Positions 53,222-63,350 of a stretch of 64,000 bases of DNA are shown piece by piece (the stretch's first letter is position 1; the number at the start of each line of letters is the position of its first letter). The translations under genes were made by a program, and so were the position numbers. This DNA is from UBA4732 sp963823075 (GTDB taxonomy: Bacteria; Planctomycetota; Planctomycetia; Gemmatales; Gemmataceae), in the NCBI GenBank assembly GCA_963823075.1, contig CAWGKE010000002.1:186001-250000 (forward strand), given 5' to 3'. Below the pieces are notes generated by a model, which did not search any database, was not told where the DNA came from, and saw only the letters and a program-made list of their open reading frames with translations.

Positions 53222-53533
53222 GGCGACCTCGGGATGAGGGTGCGGGTGGTCAACGGGCGAAGGGGCCGCGGGCGCGGGAGTGCGTAACGGAGGCAGTCTC
53301 TCCAACGGGAACACGCCGCGGCGTGTCGCCAATGCGGTCGTCGCAGACTCCCGGGACCAAGCTTGCTTTCGGGCACGAAGCGCCAAGGCACGAGCGGCCA
53401 CCTCGACCCGCGGCCCCGCACCGATAGGATAGGCATTCCCGTGGCGCGCTGGACCTCGGGCCCAAGTACCGGGTTGAGGTCACCATCCCGGGGCGTCAGG
53501 GCATCCGCGCTGAGCGCGACTTCCATCCCACTC
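53222..53533 (-). ncRNA. Candidate bridge-RNA leader of IS110 copy 1
   Basis: About 310 bases between the recombinase start and the element edge, conserved almost base for base in all three copies and lacking a convincing gene. In the IS110 subgroup the bridge RNA lies in the 5' non-coding end, so this is the best place to look; in the IS1111 subgroup it would lie at the other end (51652-51823). I did not find guide loops by eye. Prediction from family knowledge only. Confidence 0.3.
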
Positions 53534-53644
53534 GTGGGAGCGCCAACCTCCATTGAGGCCTCGCGCCACGGCTTCTCACCCCGTTCCTGGCAGCGGTATC
53601 GCCGCGGAACGGGGTGAGGAGTTTGCTTGGCGCTGCGGGCTCGC

Positions 53645-54178
53645 CCAGTTCATCGTGATCCCGAGTGCTTTTACGCTGCCCCGGCGGGCGCCGCAAATGG
53701 CACAACGTTCGATTCAGAGAGGGCAAATCGAAGCAGACCGCGGACAGGGTCGCCAGTTGATAGCCGTCCAGGCACAAACACGCGGCGCCGTCGCCCCGGC
53801 CGACCACCCACGGATCGCCGGTGAAGCGCAGATCCAGCACGGATGGGCGAACCGTGCGGAAGGGCGGCAGGCCGCCGCGACGCGGGCGACGCGGAAGACA
53901 GGCGGTAAGGGGCATACGCTGCGTCCCCCTGGCAAGACGATTTCCCACTGCGATCGACGCCGACGCCTTCAAAGAGCGAATCGGGCGCCAATGAGCCGCA
54001 CGAGGCCCCACCGCGCTCGCCATCCGTCGGCAAAACCCCTATCCTGAAACGAGTTGCACGTTACGGAATTCACCGCGACCCCGGCACGGACGGTTCCCTG
54101 CGGGTTGTTACGTTTTGACACAGGGATGCGCCTTTCCGCGACACCGCCTCGGGACGATTTCGACGACGAGACCGTATT
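53645..54178. other. 530-base stretch without a confident gene
   Basis: Between the IS110 target repeat and the glycosyltransferase. A minus-strand frame from ATG at 53915 (MPLTACLPRRPRRGG) contains VLDLRFTGDPWVVGRGDG and LCLDGYQLATLSAVCFDL, which might be a gene fragment whose 3' part was displaced by the IS; evidence is weak. Nothing on the plus strand looks like the original target gene of the riboswitch. Confidence 0.4.
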
Positions 54179-55900
54179 GTGACGATCCGCCGCGCCTTGC
54201 TCCTGGCTCTGCTCGCCCTGGTTTATACCGGCCTCAACGCCCTCAAGCCGCTGCACATCGACGACGCCGCGCTGGCCATGAACTCGCGCCAGGCCTACGA
54301 ACATCCCCTCGACCCTTACGGCTTCCAGATGCTCTGGTACTACCAGCCGCAACCGGCCAACGAGGTCCTCGGGCCGCCGGTGCTGCCGTACTCCTGGGCG
54401 CTGGGCCGCGCGCTGTTCGGCGAACGGCCGTGGCTGTGGAAACTGGGTTTGCTGCCGTGGTGCCTGCTGCTGGTGTTTGCGTTGCACGGCCTGCTGCGCC
54501 GCTTCGCCGCCGGGGTGGAGTTGTCGCTGACGGTGATGACGGTGCTGGGGCCGGCGCTGCTGCCGAGCCTCAACCTGATGCTCGACGTGCCGGCCCTGGC
54601 CCTGTCGTTGACCGCCGTTTACCTGTTCCTCGGCGCCTGCGACCGCGACGCGATCGGCCAAGCCGTGCTGGCGGGGCTGGTCGCCGGCGTGGCGATGGAG
54701 ACGAAATACACCGGCGCCGTCGCGCCGGCGGTGATGCTGCTGGCCGCGGCGACGATGCGGCGCTGGCGGCTCTGGCCGGCCGCGGCCCTCGCCGCGGCCC
54801 AGGTCTTCGTCGCGTGGGAATTTCTCACCGCCCTGCTGTACGGCGAATCGCATTTCCTTCACTCGTTCCGAGGCTCCTCCAGTTCGCTGATGCAAAAAGG
54901 GTCACTGGTGATGGTGTTCTTCAGCTACCTGGGCGGCACGGCCCCTTTCCTGTTCGTGCTGGGTCTGGCGGCGCTGGGGGCGCGGCGGCGCTGGCAGGCG
55001 GCGGCGGCGGCGGCGGTCGTGGTCGGGTTCGCCCTGATCGTGCTGCTGGACGCGACCTTCGTCGGCACGGTGCGCCCGTCGCCGCAGCTGTTCGGCCTCA
55101 TTGATACGCCGAAATGGGAGTTTCCGGGAGGCGAGATCGTCTTCGTCGCCTTCGCGGCCGGCGGGGCGGCGGTGCTCGTGCTGGGCGTGCGACGGCTGTG
55201 GGCCGACGGCGCCGGCGCCGAGGCGGATCGGCGAGCGACGCTGTTCCTGGTGCTGTGGCTGGGGTTGGAAGCGCTGGCGTATTTCCCGCTGACGCCGTTC
55301 CCGGCGACGCGGCGCATCCTGGGGGCGCTGGTGGTGCTGACGCTGCTGATCGGTCGGCTGGCGGCGCGGGCGCGGCCGGCGGCGCCCCCTCCCCCGACGC
55401 TGGGGGAGGGCAGGGTGGGGGCGGCCTGGCTGTGGGCGGGTTGCGCGGCGGCGCTGGGCCTGGCATACTTCGCGCTGGACGCGCGAGAGGCGTATGCGGA
55501 GGAATGGGGGGCGGAGCAGGCGGCCGCGTGGGTCGCACAGCAGGGCGGCGACGGCCGGATGTGGTATGTCGGCCATTACGGGTTTCAATACTATGCGGAG
55601 CGGAGCGGGATGCGATCGACGTACCGTTGGCCGCCGCCGGAGGATTCGCCGCGGAAAGGCGACTGGCTGGCGGCGCCGGACGAGCGCGTCGATTCGGAGG
55701 ACATCGACTTGAAGACGCCGGCCTTGCGTGAGGAAATGCGGCTGATGCTCGGGGACGCCGTACCGCTGGCGACGGTTTCGTGCTATTATTGCGGCCTCGT
55801 CCCGCTGGAGCATCACGAGGGGCCGCGCATCACGGTGCGGATCTTCCGGGTGATCGAGGATTTCCAGCCGACGGCGCGACCGTCGGAGCCGCGACCGTAA
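54179..55900 (+). CDS. GT39/ArnT-like membrane glycosyltransferase
   Basis: 573 residues from GTG at 54179 (MTIRRALLLALLALVYTGLN). About ten to eleven membrane helices. The first extracytoplasmic loop has the acidic pair HIDDAALAMN expected for GT-C enzymes that use lipid-linked sugars; LMLDVPALALSLTAVYLFLG is another family-like segment. The C-terminal 110 residues form a soluble domain (GGDGRMWYVGHYGFQYYAE). The sugar and acceptor are unknown. The stretch APPPPTLGEGR is encoded by a C-rich/G-rich palindrome, and the last residues by the repeat at 55882, overlapping the convergent Rieske gene by 71 bases. Confidence 0.85.
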   Translation: MTIRRALLLALLALVYTGLNALKPLHIDDAALAMNSRQAYEHPLDPYGFQMLWYYQPQPANEVLGPPVLPYSWALGRALFGERPWLWKLGLLPWCLLLVFALHGLLRRFAAGVELSLTVMTVLGPALLPSLNLMLDVPALALSLTAVYLFLGACDRDAIGQAVLAGLVAGVAMETKYTGAVAPAVMLLAAATMRRWRLWPAAALAAAQVFVAWEFLTALLYGESHFLHSFRGSSSSLMQKGSLVMVFFSYLGGTAPFLFVLGLAALGARRRWQAAAAAAVVVGFALIVLLDATFVGTVRPSPQLFGLIDTPKWEFPGGEIVFVAFAAGGAAVLVLGVRRLWADGAGAEADRRATLFLVLWLGLEALAYFPLTPFPATRRILGALVVLTLLIGRLAARARPAAPPPPTLGEGRVGAAWLWAGCAAALGLAYFALDAREAYAEEWGAEQAAAWVAQQGGDGRMWYVGHYGFQYYAERSGMRSTYRWPPPEDSPRKGDWLAAPDERVDSEDIDLKTPALREEMRLMLGDAVPLATVSCYYCGLVPLEHHEGPRITVRIFRVIEDFQPTARPSEPRP

Positions 55901-56931
55901 GGGAGCGGTCTTCGCTCAAATCGCTCCCTGACGGTCGCGGCCCCGACTCGCCCTGACCTCGGTAGATGCGGTTGATCCGCTCGCGCGTCAGTCCGAGGAT
56001 CTTGTCGAAGCGGCTCAGCTTCATCCCTTCCATCCCGGCCGAGTAGTCGGCCATGTTGGCCAACAGCGTCACGTCGGCCCGAACCTCCCGCTGGAACTCG
56101 TGAAGCATCATCCCGCGCCAGGGGCCACAGCAGCGACGCCCCCGGCACGCGCGTCTTGCCGTAAACGAACATCACGATGTCCGTCTGGTCCGCATCGACC
56201 GGCACGTAAAAAAGGAACACCCGCCAGCGGACGCGCGCCTCCCGCGCACCGCCCGGCGTCTCCCACCAGTGGTCGATCAGGGAATAAACCGGAGAGTAAT
56301 AGGTCCAGGTGTCCGAGCAGAACCAGTAGTCCCGGTTGTAGCCGATGAGCAATCGTGTGAGGAGCGGGCCGGGCTTGGTCGGCCCCTTGGTCAACATGCG
56401 GGTGGCCGTTTCCGTGGACTCGATCAGAACGGTGGCCTGGGCGATGCGTTGCTGGTCGAACCCGAAGGTCGTGTGGTTGACGCCGGCGTGTTCCAGCTCG
56501 TTGAAGTTATCGACCACCAACTCCAGCGGCGATCGCGCTCGCATTTGGAAGGCGCCGATCCAGGTGAACCCGGCGGTGTCGAGTTCCGGGAACGCCGCCG
56601 TCGCGCCGCGGGGCTTCACCCACACGAAACCATAGGCTTCCCGGGCGTCGTAGCCGGCGGCGCGAGCGGTGAGTTTGGGTTGGCCCGGACTCTCGCCGTC
56701 GCCGTTGACGCTGAATCCCCAACCGTGGTAGGCGCAGCGCAACTGTTCGCCGTCCACCGCCCCGGTGCTCAGCTTGCTGCGGCGGTGCGGGCAACAGTCG
56801 TCCAGCGCCCCGACCATTCCGGATCGGGTGCGGAACAACACGACCTGTCGGCCGCACAGGGCCACGGGAATCGGCCGACGACGAAGCGCCCGCGAGGCCG
56901 CTACCGGATGCCAGTGGTCGAGAATGCCCAT
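55830..56931 (-). CDS. Rieske [2Fe-2S] oxygenase, alpha-subunit type, frameshifted
   Basis: Starts MGILDHWHPVAASRALRRRP (ATG 56931). Rieske ligands: CCPHRRSKLS and CAYHGWGF (CxH...CxxH). The non-heme iron site appears as NFNELEHAGVNHTTF (E..H....H). At about 56113 the frame shifts (net +1 or -2) and continues MMLHEFQREVRADVTLLAN to 55830, about 366 residues. Members hydroxylate or demethylate small aromatic or aliphatic substrates with electrons from a separate reductase, which is not in this window. The last 30 residues are encoded by the palindromic repeat at 55882-55947. Confidence 0.85.
55882..55947. repeat. Dispersed palindrome at overlapping convergent gene ends
   Basis: Arms 55882-55907 and 55922-55947 (26 bases, two mismatches) with a 14-base loop; the core is GTCGGAGCCGCGACCGT. 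Related to the element at 39891-39973. It encodes the C-termini of both convergent proteins (the GT39-like enzyme and the Rieske enzyme) and likely serves as their shared terminator. Confidence 0.75.
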
Positions 56932-57173
56932 AAGCCGAACCTCCCCGCGGGCGGCGCCGTTTTCCGCGATCGGGCCGCCAGCGGTGCGACGACTTCTCTT
57001 GCGGCAGCTTCAATCCCTCCTATTCTCGCGGTGGATTCCGCCGCGACAAGGGCGCCATCGGCGTTTCGCACCTGCGGCAAACGAAACGCGCGCCTGACGG
57101 TGCAATACCGGGCACAAAAAGTGCGTCTTTTGAAGGAATGATGAAGCCGGCGTGAACCTGATCGGGAAAGGAG

Positions 57174-57671
57174 ATGACCGTGGGCGAATGGTGGCAAGGC
57201 GTCGTCGCCGGCATGGGAAAGGAGACGGGCGTCCTGGCAGATCCCGCGGAATTGGTGCAGGGCGTCCTGCGTCTGATCGTGGCCGCGGCGGCCGGCGCCG
57301 TGATCGGTTGGCAGCGCCAGCGCGCGGGAAAGAACGCCGGCTTGCGCACTCACATGCTCGTCAGCCTCGGCGCCGCCCTGCTGGTGCTGGCGCCCCTCGC
57401 CGCGGATACGCCCGTCGCCAACATCACCCGGGTGATTCAGGGCGTTGCGGAGGGCCTGGGTTTCATCGGCGGCGGCGTCATCCTCAAGCTCACGGCAAAG
57501 CAAGAAGTGCGCGGCCTGACCACGGCGGCCGGCCTGTGGATGACGGCGGCCCTCGGCGTGTCGGCCGGTCTCGGGCGCTACCTCCTGGTCGCGGTCGGCG
57601 CGACCCTGGCGTGGTTCATCCTTTCCGTCATCCGCCGGTTCGAGGCGGCGGAGGGCGAGAAGGAGCCTTGA
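57174..57671 (+). CDS. MgtC/SapB family membrane protein
   Basis: 165 residues from ATG at 57174 (MTVGEWWQGVVAGMGKETGV). Family motifs: GAVIGWQRQRAGKNAGLRTH, MLVSLGAALLVL, GLGFIGGGVILK and GLTTAAGLWMTAALGVSAG. Four to five membrane segments. MgtC/SapB proteins are small inner-membrane proteins linked to Mg stress and, in pathogens, to control of ATP synthase; the short form without the C-terminal ACT-like domain is usually of unknown function. It has no obvious operon partner. Confidence 0.88.
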   Translation: MTVGEWWQGVVAGMGKETGVLADPAELVQGVLRLIVAAAAGAVIGWQRQRAGKNAGLRTHMLVSLGAALLVLAPLAADTPVANITRVIQGVAEGLGFIGGGVILKLTAKQEVRGLTTAAGLWMTAALGVSAGLGRYLLVAVGATLAWFILSVIRRFEAAEGEKEP

Positions 57672-57730
57672 TTCCACCGTTCCAGGGGCGCCTTCCCCGC
57701 GCGGCGAACCGACCTGGCTCGTGGGTTGCT

Positions 57731-59610
57731 TTACGATGCGGCGGCGGCCGGCTCTGCCACGTTCGGCGACGGACCCGCTTCATCCGATCCGAAACCCTGC
57801 TCCGCCGACAGCACCAGCTCGGTGAACAATCCGCCCTGCTGGACCAGCTCGTCGTACTTGCCCACCTCGACGATGCGGCCCTCGTCGAAAACCACGATCC
57901 GGTCGGCGTCCTTCAGCGTGGACAGCCGGTGGGCGATGAGGATGGTGGTGCGATCGACGTTCGTCAGGCCCAGCGCCGCTGCACCTGTCTTTCGCTGATA
58001 TTGTCGAGCGCCGAAGTCGCCTCATCCAGCACGAGGATGGGCGGCTGCTTGAGCAGGATGCGGGCGATCGCCAAGCGCTGCCGCTGGCCGCCGGACAGGT
58101 TGCCGCCGCGCTCCGCCACCGGCGCGTCGTAGCCGCCGGGCATCAGCAGGATCTCGTCGTGGATGTTGGCAAGCTCGGCCACCCGGATGATCTGCTCGCG
58201 GCTCACACCGTTGTTGCCGTAGGCGATGTTTTCGGCCACGGTTCCGGTGAACATGTACGGCTGCTGGCCGACGTAGCCGATGATGCGGGCGAGGTCTTCC
58301 CGCGTGACGTTCTCCAGCGGCACGCCGCCCAAGTAGACCGCGCCGCCGCACGGGTGCGTCAGCCGCAACAGCACCTTGATCCAGGTGGATTTGCCGGCCC
58401 CCGAAGGTCCGGCCACGCCGATCGTCTCGCCGTAGCGGATCGTCAGGTTGAGGCCCTCCAGCGCCCGCTTGTGCTGGCCGTCGGGCGTCAGGTACTCGAC
58501 CGACAGGTTCTCGAGGGCGACGACCGGCGCCCCGGCGATCAGCCGCGGCCGGCGCGGCTCCTTGACCACGAACGAGGCGTCCACCGGCTGATGCAGCATC
58601 TCCAGCAGGTCGCCGACCCGCAGGCTGGCCTCGTGGCCCTCGTCCAGCACGCGGTGGATCTCGCTCAGGGGCGCCATCACGTTCAGAAACAGCATGGAGA
58701 AGATCAGCACGTCGCCGAAGCTCAAGCGGCCCTGGATGGCGAGGTAGACGGCCATCCCGAGGACGAGGACGTGGAACAGGCCCTCGTTCAGCGCCTTGGC
58801 CGCCCCGAAAAGGGACATGTCAAAATGGTGGCGAATCTCCTTGGCGCGGCGCCGCTCGCACGTTCGCTTCAGGCGGTGGACCTCCAAAGCGTTCGTATTA
58901 GCGGCCCGCACGTACTCCAGGCCGCTCATGTTCTCGACCACCGCGCCGTCGATCTCCTCACAGCTTCGCAGCAGCTTGAGGCGAACACCCTTTTGCGACA
59001 GCAATTGGCGGATGGTCAAGTAGACGGCCAGGGGGATCACGCCGACCATGATGAGGCCGAGCAACGGCTGCTTGGCGACGGCCGTGATAATGGCGAACAC
59101 GCCGGTCAGGATGGCCGGGAAAAAGTCGATGAATCCGCCGCGCAGAAAGCGGATGAAGCCGTCCACGCTGCGGAGGATGCGGCCGTGCAGGGCGCCGACG
59201 CGCTCCTGGTTGAGGGTGGATAGATCGCCCTTCATCAGATGCGACACGAGGCGCACACTCATGTCGCGGTTCAGGCGCGTGCAGACGTTTTCGACGAGGT
59301 AGCGCCGCAGGACGTTGAGCGCCTCCCGCGCCAGGTAGACGCCCACCACAGCGAGCAGCACCCAGAAGGCATAAGTGTACATGGCGGAGGTGGATAGATG
59401 CTTGTCTTCGCCGCTCTTGACGCCGTCCACCAGCTGGCCGAGCAGCAGCGGCATGGCGGTGTTGCAGGCGCTGGTGCAGGCCATGACAAGCACCGCGGCC
59501 CCCAGCGACCATTTGTGCGCGGCCGGGATCAGATGCCAGACCTGCCGTCCGCGACGGAACAGCAGCTGTATTTCGGAGCCAATTTCCTGAACCGAACCGC
59601 GTGATTTCAT
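57731..59610 (-). CDS. ABC exporter, fused permease-ATPase (MsbA-like), frameshifted near the end
   Basis: About 626 residues from ATG at 59610 (MKSRGSVQEIGSEIQLLFRR). Six membrane helices fall in residues 25-320 (WSLGAAVLVMACTSACNTAM and others). The nucleotide-binding domain has Walker A GPSGAGKSTW, signature NLSGGQRQRLAIARIL and Walker B PPILVLDEATSALD. One G is missing at about 57982, which ends the raw frame early. After the correction the protein continues LGLTNVDRTTILIAHRLSTL to 57731 and contains the switch His. Type IV exporters of this kind move lipids, peptides or drugs; the substrate is unknown. Confidence 0.92.
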
Positions 59611-59902
59611 CGCATGAGACTCTTGAGTCAACGGGCCGAAGGCGATTCCCGAGTTTTCGGCTGCGCCATCGACTCGCAAACGCCGCGCCGGCTGTCGGGG
59701 ACCGAGGTGGTACACCGTTTGCTCAAAAAGGCGCAGAGGGAGCGCATGGGTCTAATAAGCCATCGCGTATAGGAGATTCCAGCCATGCGGCGCTGGGCCT
59801 TGGTTTTCCCGCCGTATGAGCGTTCGGAAAGAATGCACAACGGACCCCAAGAAGTTCGGCGAGCCCGCAGCGCCAAGCAAGGGCGAGCTGCGGTCTCGCC
59901 CT

Positions 59903-61784
59903 CTCTCCAGGAACTCTCTTCGAGAATTGCGGACGTAACACAGACGTAAAGAACATTATACACGGTCGGTGCGCGTACCAACCTCCTCCCCGCGCCGCTT
60001 TCCGAGATCTGCCCGCATCGTCGTTGGGACTGCTGGCACGCCTACCGTCGGGCCGCGGTCGCGTTGGGACGCGCTCACGGCGCCGCCGGCTCCAGACGAT
60101 AGCCCAACTCCGCCGCCTTCCGCGCCAGGCCCTTCACCTGGCGTAACCGATACGCCTCCTCACAGGCCCCCTGCTCCTGACGCACGTATGCCTCGCCGTA
60201 CTTCAAGAGGCGGTACACCCGCTCCGCGATCTTCCGCGCCGTCGCCACCACCGCCTTGCCGCCCCCGGCCCGCGCCGCAATCCGCCGGTAGAACGCCCCC
60301 AACGCGTTCTTGGCGTGGTGGCAGCCCTGCGCCGCCAGGCGAAACGCCCGCGCCGCACGGTTCGAGCCCCGACGCACCCGCCGGCTCCTGATCTTCCCCG
60401 CCGAACCCTGGTGCTGCGGACAGAGCCCCAGCCAACTGACGAACCGCTTGACCGTCGGGAACTTGCTCAGGTCCGTGCCCAACTCGCTCAGGACCACCAA
60501 GGCCGTCGCCGCGTCGATGCCCTCGATCGCCGTCAGGTCCACCCCCGCCAGCCGGAACAGCGAACCGCGCACGTCGAAACGGGCTTCGTTCGCCGCCCGG
60601 CCCCGCTTGCGAGGCTTGGGCGGCAGGGGCCGGCCGCCGCTCTTGTCCGTGAAGGTCCCCAGGTAGGCTTCGACCTGCGCGTCGCACTCGTGCAGCCGCG
60701 CGTGGTAGCACTCGTACAACGCCAACGCCTGACGCAGCGCGAACAAGTGTTCCTCGCGCCAATTGCCCTGCAAGGCCCGCGCCAATTCCGCCTCCGTCCG
60801 CCGGCACCGCTCGTGACGCAACTTCGCCAACTCCCGAGGATCGCGTTCGCCGCGCAGGATCGCCTGGAGGATGGCCAGGCCCGTCACGCCGACCACGTCG
60901 CTGACCGCCTCGGTCAACTTGACGTTCATCTCCTCCAACGCCTTTTGCACGTGCTGGACGTGCTGGCCGGCGTAGCCGATCAGCATCTGCCGTTGCCGCA
61001 GGTAACCGCGCAGGACCACCACCTGATCCTCCGGCCGGAACGACGCGCTCAACAGCCCGTAGCTGTGCAGCCGTTGAATCCATTGGCAATCCAGCACGTC
61101 GCTCTTGGGCCGGCCGGGCGCGTGCCGCGTCTGCCGCGGATCGACCAGATAGACCGCAAAGCCGCGCCGCTCCAACAGTTCGAACAGCGGCACCCAGTAG
61201 ACGCCGGTCGATTCCATCGCCACCGTGGTGACGTCGCAGGCCTGGAGCCAATCGGCGAGCGCCTCCAGGTCGGCGGTGCAGGCGCCGAAGGCGCGGACGT
61301 GGGGCGGCAGGTGGGCAGCCGGGTCGGCGGGGTCGGCGGCCACCGCCGTGGGCGGCACGGCGACGTAGTGGCGCGCCGCATGGACGTCGATGCCGGCGGC
61401 GTGCGGGTTGGTGACCCGCAGCGGCTCAGGGGAGGCGACGATACGACCGTCTTGGCGAAAGCGTGGCGTCATGGCGACCTCGGGATGAGGGTGCGGGTGG
61501 TCAACGGGCGAAGGGGCCGCGGGCGCGGGAGTGCGTAACGGAGGCAGTCTCTCCAACGGGAACACGCCGCGGCGTGTCGCCAATGCGGTCGTCGCAGACT
61601 CCCGGGACCAAGCTTGCTTTCGGGCACGAAGCGCCAAGGCACGAGCGGCCACCTCAACCCGCGGCCCCGCACCGATAGGATAGGCATTCCCGTGGCGCGC
61701 TGGACCTCGGGCCCAAGTACCGGGTTGAGGTCACCATCCCGGGGCGTCAGGGCATCCGCGCTGAGCGCGACTTCCATCCCACTC
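59903..61784 (-). mobile_element. IS110-family insertion sequence, copy 2 (first of a tandem pair)
   Basis: About 1,880 bp, starting at CTCTCCAGG (59903) and ending at the CTC shared with copy 3 (61782-61784). It differs from copy 1 at very few bases (for example C for G at 60363 and A for G at 61655). It is joined head-to-tail to copy 3 with no intervening target sequence. Confidence 0.92.
60075..61472 (-). CDS. IS110-family DEDD recombinase (copy 2)
   Basis: 465 residues from ATG at 61472, the same protein as copy 1; the few base differences do not break it. DEDD residues (GIDVHAARHY, AMESTGVYW, KSDVLDCQW) and the C-terminal domain are intact. Its leader is preceded by the outward promoter of copy 3, so this copy may be the most strongly expressed of the three. 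Confidence 0.95.
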   Translation of the reverse strand: MTPRFRQDGRIVASPEPLRVTNPHAAGIDVHAARHYVAVPPTAVAADPADPAAHLPPHVRAFGACTADLEALADWLQACDVTTVAMESTGVYWVPLFELLERRGFAVYLVDPRQTRHAPGRPKSDVLDCQWIQRLHSYGLLSASFRPEDQVVVLRGYLRQRQMLIGYAGQHVQHVQKALEEMNVKLTEAVSDVVGVTGLAILQAILRGERDPRELAKLRHERCRRTEAELARALQGNWREEHLFALRQALALYECYHARLHECDAQVEAYLGTFTDKSGGRPLPPKPRKRGRAANEARFDVRGSLFRLAGVDLTAIEGIDAATALVVLSELGTDLSKFPTVKRFVSWLGLCPQHQGSAGKIRSRRVRRGSNRAARAFRLAAQGCHHAKNALGAFYRRIAARAGGGKAVVATARKIAERVYRLLKYGEAYVRQEQGACEEAYRLRQVKGLARKAAELGYRLEPAAP

Positions 61785-61833
61785 TCCAGGAACTCTCTTC
61801 GAGAATTGCGGACGTAACACAGACGTAAAGAAC

Positions 61834-61860
61834 ATTATACACGGTCGGTGCGCGTACCAA
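61834..61860 (-). promoter_or_regulatory. Outward-facing promoter at the IS110 tandem junction
   Basis: On the minus strand TTGGTA (61860-61855) is followed after 15 bases by a perfect TATAAT (61839-61834), about 50 bases from the element edge and pointing out of copy 3 into copy 2's leader. The same sequence is present at the ends of copies 1 and 2 (TATAAT at 51709-51704 and near 59955). The spacing is short, so strength is uncertain. Confidence 0.45.
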
Positions 61861-61953
61861 CCCCCTCCCCGCGCCGCTTTCCGAGATCTGCCCGCATCGT
61901 CGTTGGGACTGCTGGCACGCCTACCGTCGGGCCGCGGTCGCGTTGGGACGCGC

Positions 61954-63350
61954 TCACGGCGCCGCCGGCTCCAGACGATAGCCCAACTCCGCCGCCTTCC
62001 GCGCCAGGCCCTTCACCTGGCGTAACCGATACGCCTCCTCACAGGCCCCCTGCTCCTGACGCACGTATGCCTCGCCGTACTTCAAGAGGCGGTACACCCG
62101 CTCCGCGATCTTCCGCGCCGTCGCCACCACCGCCTTGCCGCCCCCGGCCCGCGCCGCAATCCGCCGGTAGAACGCCCCCAACGCGTTCTTGGCGTGGTGG
62201 CAGCCCTGCGCCGCCAGGCGAAACGCCCGCGCCGCACGGTTGGAGCCCCGACGCACCCGCCGGCTCCTGATCTTCCCCGCCGAACCCTGGTGCTGCGGAC
62301 AGAGCCCAGCCAACTGACGAACCGCTTGACCGTCGGGAACTTGCTCAGGTCCGTGCCCAACTCGCTCAGGACCACCAAGGCCGTCGCCGCGTCGATGCCC
62401 TCGATCGCCGTCAGGTCCACCCCCGCCAGCCGGAACAGCGAACCGCGCACGTCGAAACGGGCTTCGTTCGCCGCCCGGCCCCGCTTGCGAGGCTTGGGCG
62501 GCAGGGGCCGGCCGCCGCTCTTGTCCGTGAAGGTCCCCAGGTAGGCTTCGACCTGCGCGTCGCACTCGTGCAGCCGCGCGTGGTAGCACTCGTACAACGC
62601 CAACGCCTGACGCAGCGCGAACAAGTGTTCCTCGCGCCAATTGCCCTGCAAGGCCCGCGCCAATTCCGCCTCCGTCCGCCGGCACCGCTCGTGACGCAAC
62701 TTCGCCAACTCCCGAGGATCGCGTTCGCCGCGCAGGATCGCCTGGAGGATGGCCAGGCCCGTCACGCCGACCACGTCGCTGACCGCCTCGGTCAACTTGA
62801 CGTTCATCTCCTCCAACGCCTTTTGCACGTGCTGGACGTGCTGGCCGGCGTAGCCGATCAGCATCTGCCGTTGCCGCAGGTAACCGCGCAGGACCACCAC
62901 CTGATCCTCCGGCCGGAACGACGCGCTCAACAGCCCGTAGCTGTGCAGCCGTTGAATCCATTGGCAATCCAGCACGTCGCTCTTGGGCCGGCCGGGCGCG
63001 TGCCGCGTCTGCCGCGGATCGACCAGATAGACCGCAAAGCCGCGCCGCTCCAACAGTTCGAACAGCGGCACCCAGTAGACGCCGGTCGATTCCATCGCCA
63101 CCGTGGTGACGTCGCAGGCCTGGAGCCAATCGGCGAGCGCCTCCAGGTCGGCGGTGCAGGCGCCGAAGGCGCGGACGTGGGGCGGCAGGTGGGCAGCCGG
63201 GTCGGCGGGGTCGGCGGCCACCGCCGTGGGCGGCACGGCGACGTAGTGGCGCGCCGCATGGACGTCGATGCCGGCGGCGTGCGGGTTGGTGACCCGCAGC
63301 GGCTCAGGGGAGGCGACGATACGACCGTCTTGGCGAAAGCGTGGCGTCAT
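61954..63350 (-). pseudogene. IS110-family DEDD recombinase (copy 3), frameshifted
   Basis: Identical in start (ATG 63350) and DEDD domain to copies 1 and 2. At about 62307 a CCCC run is CCC, which shifts the frame after FVSWLG and removes the C-terminal catalytic-Ser domain; the raw frame then runs to 62082. The correct frame ends at 61954. Either a real inactivation or a homopolymer read error. Confidence 0.9.

Larger units (their letters stand above)
51652..53533 (-). mobile_element. IS110-family insertion sequence, copy 1
   Basis: About 1,880 bp. Boundaries come from comparing three copies. The left edge is CTCTCCAGG (51652) and the right edge is CCATCCCACTC (ending 53533); the triplet CTC is common to all junctions. 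No terminal inverted repeats of its own, as expected for IS110. It carries one recombinase gene on the minus strand with a long 5' leader and about 170 bases of 3' sequence. It lies directly behind the riboswitch terminator. Confidence 0.92.
51608..53644. repeat. Inverted-repeat arms flanking IS110 copy 1
   Basis: GCGAGCCCGCAGCGCCAAGCAA (51608-51629; 22 bases) is the exact reverse complement of 53623-53644. The same arms, extended to 27 bases, flank the tandem IS110 pair (59854-59880 and 63752-63778). Between arm and IS lie further hairpins (for example CTCACCCCGTTCC facing GGAACGGGGTGAG at 53575-53613). The arms are absent at the tandem IS junction, so they belong to the target, a palindromic repeat into whose loop the IS inserted. 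Confidence 0.8.

Noticed and set aside
52064..53287. A 407-codon plus-strand frame repeated in IS110 copies 1 and 2 and shortened in copy 3
   Set aside because: Its conservation follows from the conserved recombinase on the other strand; composition is typical of a shadow frame and it has no ribosome site.
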